From NCBI GenBank assembly GCA_965276635.1, contig CBDIBC010000005.1, positions 1,860,001 through 1,924,000 on the forward strand: a stretch of DNA of 64,000 nt. Reading direction: 5' to 3'. This DNA is from CBDIBC01 sp965276635. GTDB lineage: Bacteria > Actinomycetota > Acidimicrobiia > Acidimicrobiales > Palsa-688. Under the pieces are notes generated by a model, which made no database searches, was not told where the DNA came from, and saw only the letters and a program-made list of their open reading frames with translations. Positions 7,630-16,425 of this stretch are shown here, one piece after another. The position numbers and the translations under genes were made by a program. Numbering within the stretch: the stretch's first letter is position 1; each line of letters opens with the position of its first letter.

Positions 7630-8631
7630 ATGCCGAGCCGACCGCACGTCGTCGTCGCCACCGCCCTCATGGGCAACCGCGCCACCGAGGAGCTGACGCG
7701 GGCCCTGGACGGCGTGGCGACGCTGCAATGGGCTCCCGTCCCCTTCGGCGATGCTCGGGGGCCCGGCCCCCTCGATCCGGCATGGGCAGGGCTGTTAGCG
7801 GAGGGGGAGGTGCTGATCGGGTTCCCCGAGCAGTTCGACGACCTGTTCGACCGGGCGCCGCGGCTGCGGTGGGTCCTGAACTTCGGGGCCGGCGTCGATC
7901 GCGTCGACCTCGGGTCCTTCCGGCGGGCCGGCGTCGGCCTGGTCACCGCCGCAGGGGTGGGCGCCCCCGGAGTCGCCGAGTTCGCCGTGGGTGCGCTCCT
8001 CGCCCTGGTCCGCCGGTTCCCCGAGCGGTTCGAGGCCCAACAGCGGGCCGAATGGCTCCACCTCCCCACTGGCACGGTGAACGGCCAGCAGGTGACCGTG
8101 CTCGGAATGGGGGAGATCGGCAGCCGGGTGGTGGCCATGCTCCATGCCTTGGGTGCCGGCGTCCGGGTCGTCCGCCACACCCCGACGAACGGCGGCCTGG
8201 TGCCCGACGCGGCCGTCTTCGGCTACGAGGAGCTCGGCATCGCCGCGACCGGCGCGCATGCATTGGTGGTGGCCGCCCCCCTGACCGGCGAGACGCGAGG
8301 CATCGTCGACGCCGCCGTGTTCGACGCCATGGCCGACGGCGCGTACGTGGTGAACGTGGCCCGGGGCGAGCTGCTCGATACCGACGCTCTGGTGACCCGC
8401 CTGCGCGCCGGCCGGCTGTCGGGCGCCTGGCTCGACGTCTTCCCCCAGGAGCCGCTCCCGGCCGACGCCACGCTGTGGCACGAACCCGGGCTGATCGTCT
8501 CGGCGCATGACGCCACGGCGACGGCCGGCTACGCCGGGGGGCTCGCCCGGCGGGCCGCCGACCTGGTGCAGCGGTGGTTGCGGGGCGAGGCGTTGCCCAA
8601 CACCGTGGTCGACGTCCCACCGCCCGCCTGA
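7630..8631 (+). CDS. D-2-hydroxyacid dehydrogenase family protein (NAD-dependent)
   Basis: A 333-residue two-domain dehydrogenase. The Rossmann motif is VTVLGMGEIGSRVVAML near residue 155. The catalytic Arg is in VVNVARGELLDTDAL, the acidic partner lies in the region of LDVFPQEPLP, and the active His is in LIVSAHDATAT. The family reduces 2-oxo acids with NAD(P)H or runs in reverse. The usual PHxAG around the His is altered to AHDAT. The start is the methionine directly before PSRPHVVVATAL. Substrate unknown. Confidence 0.87.
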   Translation: MPSRPHVVVATALMGNRATEELTRALDGVATLQWAPVPFGDARGPGPLDPAWAGLLAEGEVLIGFPEQFDDLFDRAPRLRWVLNFGAGVDRVDLGSFRRAGVGLVTAAGVGAPGVAEFAVGALLALVRRFPERFEAQQRAEWLHLPTGTVNGQQVTVLGMGEIGSRVVAMLHALGAGVRVVRHTPTNGGLVPDAAVFGYEELGIAATGAHALVVAAPLTGETRGIVDAAVFDAMADGAYVVNVARGELLDTDALVTRLRAGRLSGAWLDVFPQEPLPADATLWHEPGLIVSAHDATATAGYAGGLARRAADLVQRWLRGEALPNTVVDVPPPA

Positions 8632-8762
8632 CGGGCCCTCGCCGTGGGGCCGGTCGTCGGTTGGCTGATCGCGGGCTCGCTTGCTGAGTCGCCGGCTCGG
8701 TCGGCCGGAAGGTGCCTCTTCGCCGGGGAGACTACTGTGCTGCCGACCGAAAGGGGACGGCG

Positions 8763-10013
8763 ATGGACGAAGCAGTGGGCGCCACGACGCCGCAGGACCG
8801 AGCGGCCGCGACCGTCGAGTTCGACCACTTCTCGCACCGCACCTTGGCCGGGTCGGACGAGGACTGGCGCGACCTGCGCGCCACCTGCCCGGTGGCGTGG
8901 ACCGAGGCCAACGGCGGCCACTGGGTCGCCGCGGGTTACGAGGAGGTGGTCGCCGCCTTCCGGGACTGGGAGTCGTTCTCCTCGGCCCGCACCGATCCCA
9001 AGAGATCGTCGCTGGCCATCGGCGGCAACGCCATGCCGCTCATGTACCCCGAGGAGCTCGACCCCCCGGAGTGGAACCCCATGCGGCGCGTCCTGGGCCG
9101 CCTGCTCTCGCCTCAGGCCGTCGAGCAGCTCCGGCCCCGAGTGGAGCACTGGACCGCCCACGCCATCGACCAGGTCATCGAGACCGGCACGTGCGACTTC
9201 ACCGACGACCTCACCTGCCGGGTGCCCGAATCGGTCGCGCTCGAGCTGCTCGGCTTCGACCAGGCCCACTGGCAGCGGATCTCGGGGGCCTTCCACAAGA
9301 TGGCCAGCTACCCGCACGGCACCCCGGAGTTCAACGGGGCGCTCGACGACCTGTTCTGGGTGGCCGAGTTGGCCCATGACGAGCTGCAGGCCAGATTGGT
9401 CGCACCTCGCGACGACGCCATGTCCGCCATCGCCCACCACCAGATCGACGGCGAGCGGATCCCGATCGAGGCCGCCGAAGCCGTCACCATCCTGACCGTC
9501 GGCGGCGGGGTCGATACCAGCACCTCGGTCTCCTCCGCCGCCCTCATCCACCTCTCCCGGCACCCCGGCGACCGCCGACGCCTGATCGACGACCCCGCCC
9601 TGATCGACAGCGCGGTGGAGGAGTTCCTCCGGGTCTACCCGCCGGCTCGCTCCCACGCCCGCACCGTGGCCAGGGACGTCGAGCTGGGTGGGTGCCTGAT
9701 GCGGAAGGGCGACCGGGTCCTGTTGAGCGAGGTCTCCGCCTGCCACGACGAATCGGCCTTCCCGAACGCGTCCGAGTTCGTGATCGACCGGTTCCCGAAC
9801 CGGCACGTGGCCTTCGGCATGGGCATCCACCGCTGCCCCGGATCGCACCTGGCCCGGCTCGAGCTCCGCGAGATCATCAGCCAGGTCCTGGCCCGCATGC
9901 CCGACTACCAGGTCGACGACGACGGCGTTCGCGAATATCCGAACTGGTCGATGATCGGCGGCTGGGGCCGCATCCCGGCCACCTTCACCCCTGGGCCCCG
10001 GGTCCTGGCCTGA
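8763..10013 (+). CDS. Cytochrome P450
   Basis: A 416-residue soluble bacterial P450. The I-helix oxygen-binding part is TVGGGVDTSTS, the ExxR pair is in EEFLRVYPPARS, and the haem loop is FGMGIHRCPGSHLARLE with the thiolate ligand Cys358. The start at 8763 has AAGGGGA nearby. Substrate unknown. No ferredoxin or reductase gene is adjacent, so electrons must come from partners outside this window. Confidence 0.93.
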   Translation: MDEAVGATTPQDRAAATVEFDHFSHRTLAGSDEDWRDLRATCPVAWTEANGGHWVAAGYEEVVAAFRDWESFSSARTDPKRSSLAIGGNAMPLMYPEELDPPEWNPMRRVLGRLLSPQAVEQLRPRVEHWTAHAIDQVIETGTCDFTDDLTCRVPESVALELLGFDQAHWQRISGAFHKMASYPHGTPEFNGALDDLFWVAELAHDELQARLVAPRDDAMSAIAHHQIDGERIPIEAAEAVTILTVGGGVDTSTSVSSAALIHLSRHPGDRRRLIDDPALIDSAVEEFLRVYPPARSHARTVARDVELGGCLMRKGDRVLLSEVSACHDESAFPNASEFVIDRFPNRHVAFGMGIHRCPGSHLARLELREIISQVLARMPDYQVDDDGVREYPNWSMIGGWGRIPATFTPGPRVLA

Positions 10014-10049
10014 CCCCCCGGCCCTGGGCCGCCCCCGGTCCTGGCCTGA
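10001..10049 (+). repeat. 13-bp direct repeat spanning the P450 stop codon
   Basis: ggtcctggcctga occurs at 10001-10013, where it contains the stop of the P450 gene, and again at 10037-10049 downstream. It looks like a short local duplication with no evident role. Confidence 0.6.
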
Positions 10050-10117
10050 GCTGTCTGCCCGGCGGCGAGCACGAGCGGCCGACGACGGCGGCCGGTCGCG
10101 GCGGTAGCCTCTGGGCG

Positions 10118-10696
10118 ATGGGTCCGCTGGAGGCTGCGGTCGACCGGTACGTGGCGGCCAGCTCCGCCGAGGGTGCCGGCATCGACCGGCTGAAGGCAGC
10201 CATCGCTGCCGGCAACCCGTGGGGGCGGGACCGGCCCCTCCATGTGACCGCCTCGGCCTTCGTGGTCGTCCCGACCGAGAGCCTGGTCCTGCTGCGCTGG
10301 CACCGGCGGGCGAACGGCTGGCTGCACGTCGGCGGCCACGGCGATCCGGGCGAGTGCGATCCCTGGGTCGTGGCCGTACGAGAAGCACGCGAGGAGACCG
10401 GGCTCACCGACCTGGCGCCCCTGACGCCCGAGCCGGGCCGCCACCCGGTGCAGGTGGTGGTCGTGCCCGTCTCGGCGGCACGAGACGAGCCGGCGCACGA
10501 GCACGCCGACATCCGCTACGTCCTGGCCACCAGGCGACCACATTTGGCCACCGCGGAGTCGGCAGACGCACCGCTGCGCTGGACGCCCGTAGGGGACGCG
10601 GTCGCCGAGGTCGAGGAGGAGAACCTGCGGGAAGGCCTGGTCCGGGTGGCGCGACTGCTCGGGCGCGGAATCGGCTGCGAGGGCGAGCGACCCTAG
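10118..10696 (+). CDS. Nudix hydrolase
   Basis: A 192-residue protein with a Nudix box near residue 70: GGHGDPGECDPWVVAV then REAREETGL. The spacing between the first Glu and REAREE is one residue longer than the textbook box, as in the GGHCDGD-type subfamily. Nudix enzymes split nucleoside diphosphates linked to another group, and the substrate is not predictable here. The start at 10118 precedes the first structured segment. The gene stands alone, 104 bp after the P450. Confidence 0.85.
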   Translation: MGPLEAAVDRYVAASSAEGAGIDRLKAAIAAGNPWGRDRPLHVTASAFVVVPTESLVLLRWHRRANGWLHVGGHGDPGECDPWVVAVREAREETGLTDLAPLTPEPGRHPVQVVVVPVSAARDEPAHEHADIRYVLATRRPHLATAESADAPLRWTPVGDAVAEVEEENLREGLVRVARLLGRGIGCEGERP

Positions 10697-10790
10697 CGGG
10701 CGCGACGTCAGGTGTCAGACGTCATGGCGGGCTCGGTAGGTACGCTCGCCTTGGTAACGTGCCCGGCGACGACGACCACTCGGGGGTTCG

Positions 10791-11336
10791 ATGACCATGC
10801 GGACGAAGCGACGGGGACTGTCGGTCTTTCGGGCCAAGGACTCGGTGGACCTGACGCTGGGCGACTTCATGGGTGCGCCCGAGATGTCGGAGAAGGCCGG
10901 CGCCGCGTTCGCCACCGCTCTGCGGTCCGGCCTGGGCGCCGGGTCGGTGGTCAAAGTGCTTCTCCGCCAGCCCGACGAGGACGGCGCCTTCAGCCTCATC
11001 CACCTGTGGTACAAGGCCAACTACCCGCTCGTTCGCCACACCCACGATGTGGACTGCCTCTACTACGTCATATCCGGGTCGGCCTCGCTGGGGAACCAGA
11101 CGCTGCGCGCCGGCGATGGCTTCTTCGTGCCCGCCGATGCCCCGTACACCTACACCGCCGGTGCTGACGGTGTCGAGGTCCTGGAGATCCGCCACGGTGT
11201 CCAGTCCTTCGGGATGCGGATCCCCGATGGAGCCCCCCTGCAATGGGACCAGCTGCAGGACGCGGCCGTCACCAACCGCGCCGACTGGGAACGCGAGACC
11301 GTCAGCCCGACGTTTGCCGCCAACCACGCCGTCTGA
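10791..11336 (+). CDS. Cupin domain protein
   Basis: A 181-residue single-domain cupin. Residues 75-135 carry the metal-binding motifs, with VRHTHDVDCLYYVISGSASL as motif 1 (His-x-His and Glu-equivalent Asp region). Motif 2 is GDGFFVPADAPYTYTAG. A second in-frame ATG at 10797 is an alternative start. Cupins range from dioxygenases to sugar isomerases and binding proteins, and no specific role is suggested by the neighbours. Confidence 0.75.
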   Translation: MTMRTKRRGLSVFRAKDSVDLTLGDFMGAPEMSEKAGAAFATALRSGLGAGSVVKVLLRQPDEDGAFSLIHLWYKANYPLVRHTHDVDCLYYVISGSASLGNQTLRAGDGFFVPADAPYTYTAGADGVEVLEIRHGVQSFGMRIPDGAPLQWDQLQDAAVTNRADWERETVSPTFAANHAV

Positions 11337-11367
11337 CCAGCGGTCCCTAGCGCTGCGCAGGAAGGAC

Positions 11368-11733
11368 ATGGCTGCGCCCAGGATTGGCCTCGCCGTGATC
11401 CTCGGCAGTACCCGGGAGGGCCGCTTCTCCGAGAAGGTCGCGGCGTGGGTCACCGCCCAGCTGGGCGACCGGGCTGACGTCGACGTGGACATGATCGACC
11501 TCCGCGACCACCCGCTGCCCATGTTCGACGTGCCCGCGCCGGCCCGCACCCCGCGGGAAGGGCCGACGACGGGCCCCGGACGGCGGGCGGTGCGTCGTTG
11601 GCGCGTTGGCCCGGATACGTTCGTGGGGGATGGCGCGAACGACGAGCGCCCGCACGCCGGCCGGCCCAGCGCTCCCGGTCCCCCCTCGCCCGGCCCGCCC
11701 GAGCCCCGTCGGGCCAATAGATTACAAACTTGA
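11368..11733 (+). pseudogene. Truncated NADPH-dependent FMN reductase-like gene
   Basis: The first 50 residues (MAAPRIGLAVILGSTREGR, then DVDMIDLRDHPLPMFD) match the N-terminal flavodoxin-like part of NADPH-dependent FMN reductases. After that the family sequence fades. A weak AVRRW echo is left and the expected TPEYNH active loop is missing. The frame closes at 121 residues, against about 190 in the family. A small deletion or frameshift is likely. A purine-skipping ribosome site (gcaggaaggac) precedes the start. Confidence 0.5.
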
Positions 11734-11766
11734 TCCACTAGCTCATGTAGTTGATACGGTGAGGGT

Positions 11767-12432
11767 GTGGACGACGCGACCTGGCAACGCACGGCCGACC
11801 AGTTGGAGCCCGAGTCGGCTGCCGACGTGGTGCGCTGGGCGCAGGATCGCTTCGGCGGCGACCTGGTGCTGACCGCGTCGTTCCAGGACTGCGTGCTGAT
11901 CGACGTGGCCACGCAGGTGGCTCCCGGGATCCGGGTGGTGTTCCTCGATACCGGGTTCCACTTCCCCGAGACGCTGGAGTTCGTGGAGCTGGTGCGTCGT
12001 CGCTATGACCTGAACCTGACGATCGTCCGGCCCGACCTGGCGGCCGACGAATGGCCCTGCGGGAGCGACCGGTGCTGCGCCTACCGCAAGGTCCTCCCTC
12101 TCCAGACGGTGCTCGACGGCGCCCAGGCCTGGATGACCGGCCTGCGGCGGGCGGAGACCGCGGCGCGTGCCGCAACGCCGGTGGTCGCGTTCGACGCCTC
12201 GAGGGACGTCGTCAAGGTGAACCCGCTGGCCACCTGGACCGACGCCGATGTGGCCGACCACAGCGCCACCCACCAGTTGCCCGAGCACCCGCTGGTGGCG
12301 CACGGCTACCGGTCCATCGGCTGTGCGCCGACGACACTGCCCGTCTCGGCCGGCGCCGACGCCCGTAGCGGGCGCTGGGCCGGCACGGACAGGACCGAGT
12401 GCGGGCTCCACCTGGCGTTCGAGTCCCGCTGA
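11767..12432 (+). CDS. cysH: APS/PAPS reductase CysH, lacking one cluster cysteine
   Basis: A 221-residue thioredoxin-dependent reductase that turns adenylyl sulfate (or PAPS) into sulfite. The PP-loop-type N-terminus (LTASFQDCVLIDV), FLDTGFHFPET and the C-terminal catalytic ECGLH (Cys212) are present. APS reductases bind a 4Fe-4S cluster through CC and CxxC. Here CC (103-104) is in place, but the second pair reads Cys186-Ala-Pro-Thr189, so the fourth ligand is Thr. E. coli-type PAPS reductases lack all four, so this is an intermediate case. The GTG start precedes MDDATWQ. It begins the sulfur/siroheme cluster. Confidence 0.88.
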   Translation: MDDATWQRTADQLEPESAADVVRWAQDRFGGDLVLTASFQDCVLIDVATQVAPGIRVVFLDTGFHFPETLEFVELVRRRYDLNLTIVRPDLAADEWPCGSDRCCAYRKVLPLQTVLDGAQAWMTGLRRAETAARAATPVVAFDASRDVVKVNPLATWTDADVADHSATHQLPEHPLVAHGYRSIGCAPTTLPVSAGADARSGRWAGTDRTECGLHLAFESR

Positions 12433-12436
12433 CGTC

Positions 12437-14137
12437 GTGGACTTCATCAACCCCCTGCGCAAGGGGATCGGTCTGAACGTACAGGAGCGGTGGAAGCTCG
12501 AGCGTCATCCCTTGGACGTCTACGACGCGGTCGTGGACACCTATGCGACCGTTGGTCCCCAGGCCATCGCCGCCGTGCCCGGTGAGGTGGAGCGCCTCAA
12601 GTGGGTGGGTCTCTACCCGCAGCGCCAGGGGGGCGACGCCTTCATGCTGCGGGTCAAGATCCCCGGCGGGCGACTGGACGCGGCCCAGACCCGGGTCATC
12701 GGCGAGATCGCCGACACCTTTGCCCGAGGTCCCGAGGTCAACGCCATGTGGGGCGAGGGCTTCTGTGACATCACGACCCGCCAGACCATCCAGCTCCACT
12801 GGTTGCGGATCGGGGACATCCCCGAGATATGGCAGCGGTTGGCCGACGTGGGCATGACGACCCTGCAGGCTTGCGGCGACTCGGCGCGCAACGTCGTGGG
12901 CTGTCCGGTCGCGGGCATCGACGCCGACGAGGTCTTCGACGCCCAGCCCGTGGCCGACGCCGTCTCCGCCTACTTCACCGGTAACCGGGAGTACGCAAAC
13001 CTGCCCCGGAAGTTCAAGATCAGCGTCACGGGCTGTCTCGACGACTGCGCCCAAGCGGAGATCAACGACATCGGCCTGGTGCCGGCGCGGTCCGCGGACG
13101 GCCGGATCGGTTTCAACGTGCTGGTCGGCGGCGGTCTCTCCGACGGCCCCCGCATGGCCAGCGACATCGACCTCTTCGTCACCCGGGAGCAGGCGGTCGA
13201 GGTGTGCCGGGCGATCGCCCAGGTGTTCGGCGAGCTCGGGAACCGCGAGAACCGGGGCCAGGCGCGAATGCGGTACCTGGTGCAGGAGCTGGGCCCCGAA
13301 CGCTTCCGCGACGAGCTGGCGTCGCGGCTGGCCTTCGGGGCTGAGCCGGCCGGCACCGGCCTGACCCGGCGCTACCGGGGGGACCACGTCGGCGTCCACC
13401 CCCAGGCCCAGCCCGGCCTGCGCTACGTCGGGTTGAACGTGACAGTGGGGCGTATCAGCGGTCAGAGCCTGGTCGAGGTGGCCCGACTGGCCGACCAATA
13501 CGGCGACGGCGAGGTGCGGTTGGCCAGCGACCAGAACCTCGTCCTCACAGGTATCCCGGAGGAACGGATCGCCGCGCTGCTGCGGGAGCCCCTGCTGGCC
13601 CGGCACTCGCCGTTCCCCGGACCGTTCGAACGGGGCGTGGTGGCGTGCACGGGCAGCGAGTTCTGCCGGTTCGCCATCGTGGAGACCAAGGTGCGAGCGG
13701 TGCAGTGGGCCAAGCAGGCCGACCGGTACCTGGCGGCCGCCGACGGCCACCCGGCCGGCGGGGGCACGAACGACCACCCCCCGGCGGGTGGAGACGACGT
13801 GATCCGCATGCACATCTCCGGATGCTCGGCTTCGTGCGCCCAGCCCCAGATCGCCGACATCGGCTTCCGGGGCGACACGGCGATGTCGGACGGCCAGATC
13901 GTCGAAGCAGTCGACATCGGCCTGGGCGGCAGCCTGGGCCCCGACGCCGCGTTCATCGACTGGGTCGAGGGGGCCAAGCCGGTGGATGCGGTCCCGGCCG
14001 CCCTGGAACGGCTCACGGACGCCTACAGAGCCGAGCGCCGGTACGGTGAGCGCTTCCACCAGTGGGCGCGGCGCAGGCCGAACCCCGAGCTGCGCGACCT
14101 GGTGACCCCGGCCGAGACCAACGAGAGGAGCCAGTGA
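12437..14137 (+). CDS. Sulfite/nitrite reductase, ferredoxin type (siroheme and 4Fe-4S)
   Basis: A 566-residue protein of the NirA/Sir family, with the duplicated ferrodoxin-like and siroheme domains. The siroheme/cluster ligands are visible as CTGSEFC (Cys404, Cys410) and SGCSASC (Cys463, Cys467). The N-half has the family's MWGEGFCDITTRQTIQLHW. Adjacent cysH and siroheme genes point to sulfite as substrate and assimilation as the role. The GTG start lies 4 bp after the cysH stop. The stop overlaps the start of the FrhB-type gene (TGATG), which is an unusual partner. Confidence 0.9.
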   Translation: MDFINPLRKGIGLNVQERWKLERHPLDVYDAVVDTYATVGPQAIAAVPGEVERLKWVGLYPQRQGGDAFMLRVKIPGGRLDAAQTRVIGEIADTFARGPEVNAMWGEGFCDITTRQTIQLHWLRIGDIPEIWQRLADVGMTTLQACGDSARNVVGCPVAGIDADEVFDAQPVADAVSAYFTGNREYANLPRKFKISVTGCLDDCAQAEINDIGLVPARSADGRIGFNVLVGGGLSDGPRMASDIDLFVTREQAVEVCRAIAQVFGELGNRENRGQARMRYLVQELGPERFRDELASRLAFGAEPAGTGLTRRYRGDHVGVHPQAQPGLRYVGLNVTVGRISGQSLVEVARLADQYGDGEVRLASDQNLVLTGIPEERIAALLREPLLARHSPFPGPFERGVVACTGSEFCRFAIVETKVRAVQWAKQADRYLAAADGHPAGGGTNDHPPAGGDDVIRMHISGCSASCAQPQIADIGFRGDTAMSDGQIVEAVDIGLGGSLGPDAAFIDWVEGAKPVDAVPAALERLTDAYRAERRYGERFHQWARRRPNPELRDLVTPAETNERSQ

Positions 14138-15363
14138 TGGCGGGCGGATTCGATCTGCGCAGCGCATTGAACGGCATCGACGAGGCGCCGGGCAAGACGT
14201 GGTTCTGGGAGCTGGAGGCCGGCGTCATCGACGCCGGTCGCTGCGTCGAGTGCGGGATCTGCGTGGCTGCCTGCCCTTCGGACTCCATCGGCATCGGCGC
14301 GGAAAGTGGCCTGCCCGAGCTGGTCAAGATGTGCACGGGCTGTTCGTTGTGCTGGGACTTCTGCCCTCGCGGCGGCCTGCGATACGAGACCCTGTGGCCC
14401 GAACCCCTCCCCTCCGGCCCCGATCCGGACGGAGAATGGATGATCACCGGCGGCCGCGGCGACGGCCTGGGCCGGGTGGAGGAGTCGTATGCGGCCCGGG
14501 TGTCGGAGCGCATCGACGGCGCCCAGGACGGCGGGGTGGTCTCCGCCATCCTCGTCGCCGCCCTCGAAGCCGGCGAGATCGACGGTGTCCTCCTGGCTCG
14601 CCAGAGCGAGACCGAGACCTGGAAGGGGGTGCCGTACCTGGCTCGCACCGCTGACGAGGTCCGAGCCTGCGCCGGGAGCTTCTACAACCAGACCATGGCC
14701 CTCGCCCACCTCGATCTCGGGGACGCCGACCTCCCGCCCGAGCCGCGATTGGCCCTGGTCGGCACCCCATGCGAGGTGCAGGGGATCCGGGCCATGCAGG
14801 CGATGCCATGGTCACGCGGCGCCTCGAAGGTCGACGCAGTCGTCCTGACCATCGCCCTCCTCTGCACCAAGAGCTTCGACTACGAGCGGCTCATGCTGCG
14901 CGAGCTGCGCGACCGTCGCGGCCTCGACCTCACCCAGGTCGGGAAGGTGGACGTCATCCACGGGAAGATGATCGTGGAGGACAGGCACGGCGAGACGGTG
15001 GTCTCCGAGCCGGTGAAGGACTTCCACGGCGCCGCGCTCAAGGGCTGCGACGAGTGCGCCGACTTCCTCGGACGGGCCGCCGATCTCAGCGTCGGCAGCG
15101 TCGGTTCCGATGCCGGCTGGTCCAGCGTCCTGGTCCGCACCCCGGCGGGGGCCAAGGCGTTGGCGCGAGCGGCGTCGAGCCTCGATGTCGGCGATCTGCC
15201 GAACCCGGGAGCCCTCGTGAAGCTGGACAGCTACGACAGGAAGGTGGCGCTGCGGACGTTGCGACGCACCTTTGACCCCGACGGTCCCATGTTCATCAGC
15301 TACGAGGAGCACGTCGACGGCTACGCCGACAGCGACCGGGCCCCCGCCGCTGCCGATCGATGA
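14137..15363 (+). CDS. Coenzyme F420 hydrogenase/dehydrogenase beta subunit (FrhB/FdhB) family iron-sulfur protein
   Basis: A 408-residue protein. Two 4Fe-4S motifs open it: Cys36, 39, 42, 46 (CVECGICVAACP) and Cys66, 69, 72, 76 (CTGCSLCWDFCP). The FrhB N and C domains follow, with GTPCEVQGIRAM near residue 210 and KGCDECADFLGRAADLSVG near residue 305. Family members are FAD and iron-sulfur proteins that usually take hydride from F420H2. The start overlaps the sulfite reductase stop by one base, so it is a candidate electron donor to that enzyme. Direct proof is lacking. Confidence 0.85.
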   Translation: MAGGFDLRSALNGIDEAPGKTWFWELEAGVIDAGRCVECGICVAACPSDSIGIGAESGLPELVKMCTGCSLCWDFCPRGGLRYETLWPEPLPSGPDPDGEWMITGGRGDGLGRVEESYAARVSERIDGAQDGGVVSAILVAALEAGEIDGVLLARQSETETWKGVPYLARTADEVRACAGSFYNQTMALAHLDLGDADLPPEPRLALVGTPCEVQGIRAMQAMPWSRGASKVDAVVLTIALLCTKSFDYERLMLRELRDRRGLDLTQVGKVDVIHGKMIVEDRHGETVVSEPVKDFHGAALKGCDECADFLGRAADLSVGSVGSDAGWSSVLVRTPAGAKALARAASSLDVGDLPNPGALVKLDSYDRKVALRTLRRTFDPDGPMFISYEEHVDGYADSDRAPAAADR

Positions 15364-15704
15364 CCCCGGGGCTGGGCCCGCTGCCTGCCGAGCCGACCGC
15401 CCTCCGGGAGTCCGTGCGAGCCGTGGTCCTCGAGTCGCCGGAACGGTGGTCGGCGTTGGCGGCCGACGGGCACTGGATCGCCGACGAGCTGTGGGGGGCA
15501 TGGGCGACCGAGCTGGGGTCTGCGGGCATCGACGCCGACGCCGTGGCTGATGCCGCCGCCTCGTACGGCCAGGAGCTGTGGTGGTGGATCCTGGGCGAAC
15601 GCACCTGGTCGCAGTGCATCGACGGCCTGGCCGGCCGGGTCTGGCGCCGGCGGCCCGACGCTGAGGAGCGGCTGACCGGATCACCCGCCCCTGACCCCGG
15701 GTAG
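15360..15704 (+). CDS. Hypothetical protein, 114 residues
   Basis: The ATG overlaps the stop of the FrhB-type gene (ATGA), so it is probably cotranslated with the sulfite reduction genes. It is Trp-rich in the middle (ELWGAWATELG, ELWWWILGERTW), suggesting a small helical protein. No cysteine cluster, membrane segment or known domain is recognised. The place between the FrhB protein and siroheme synthesis suggests a role in that pathway, but this is only context. Confidence 0.6.
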   Translation: MTPGLGPLPAEPTALRESVRAVVLESPERWSALAADGHWIADELWGAWATELGSAGIDADAVADAAASYGQELWWWILGERTWSQCIDGLAGRVWRRRPDAEERLTGSPAPDPG

Positions 15705-15740
15705 CATCGGACCCTGCCGCTCGAATCTGCTGGATACCCC

Positions 15741-16340
15741 GTGAACCTGGTCGTGGCCGGGCGTGCCTGTCTGGTGGTCGGCGGCGGGGCGGTGGCGGCG
15801 CGCAAGGTGGCCGGGCTGGTGGCGGCGGGGGCGGTCGTGCGGGGCGTGGCCCTGGCCGTCGGCCCCGAGGCCCGGGCTCTCGGGGTGCCGTTCGAGGAGC
15901 GGGCGTATCGGACCGGTGACGGGGCTGATTGCTGGTTGATCGTCACCGCTACCGGTGACCCGGCGGTGAACGCCCGGGTGGCGGCCGACGCCGACGCCGC
16001 CGGGGTCTGGGTGAACGCAGCGGACGACCCTGCATCGTGCAGCTTCACCCTTCCGGCGGTGGTCCGCCGCGGGCCGATCACCGTGGCGGTGGCCACCGAC
16101 GGCCACAGCCCGGCGCTGGCTCGCTTCCTGGCCGGCCACGTGGCCGACGAGATGGGTCCGGAGTGGACGATCCTGGCCGAGCTGCTGGCGGCGGCGCGGG
16201 CGCGGATCAAGGATGGCGGCGGTTCGACCGAGGCCGCGGACTGGCGGGCCATTGTCAGCTGGGACATGGTCGAGCTCCTCCGCAACGATCGAATCGACCT
16301 GGCAAAGGAGCGGATCGAGGCGTGGCTGTCGGCGTGCTGA
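15741..16340 (+). CDS. Precorrin-2 dehydrogenase/sirohydrochlorin ferrochelatase-like protein (CysG N-terminal type)
   Basis: A 199-residue Met8p/CysG-N protein. The Rossmann loop CLVVGGGAVAARKVAGLVAAG starts near residue 10. The catalytic region has WVNAADDPASCSFTLPAVVRRG, and the dimerisation part GHSPALARFLAGHV is family-typical. It oxidises precorrin-2 to sirohydrochlorin with NAD and may insert iron, giving siroheme for the sulfite reductase upstream. The GTG start was chosen because the Rossmann fold begins at once. Confidence 0.9.
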   Translation: MNLVVAGRACLVVGGGAVAARKVAGLVAAGAVVRGVALAVGPEARALGVPFEERAYRTGDGADCWLIVTATGDPAVNARVAADADAAGVWVNAADDPASCSFTLPAVVRRGPITVAVATDGHSPALARFLAGHVADEMGPEWTILAELLAAARARIKDGGGSTEAADWRAIVSWDMVELLRNDRIDLAKERIEAWLSAC

Positions 16341-16425
16341 GCCCCGGGTGGCGGCGACGGGCGCGGTGCGCCCGAACGCGGGTTCGGCCCCGATCGGACC
16401 CGGGCTCAACTGCGACCGACGTCGG

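Noticed and set aside
12212..14167. 651-codon minus-strand frame opposite the sulfite reductase
   Set aside because: Mirror of a gene with conserved siroheme cysteines. No recognisable protein sequence.
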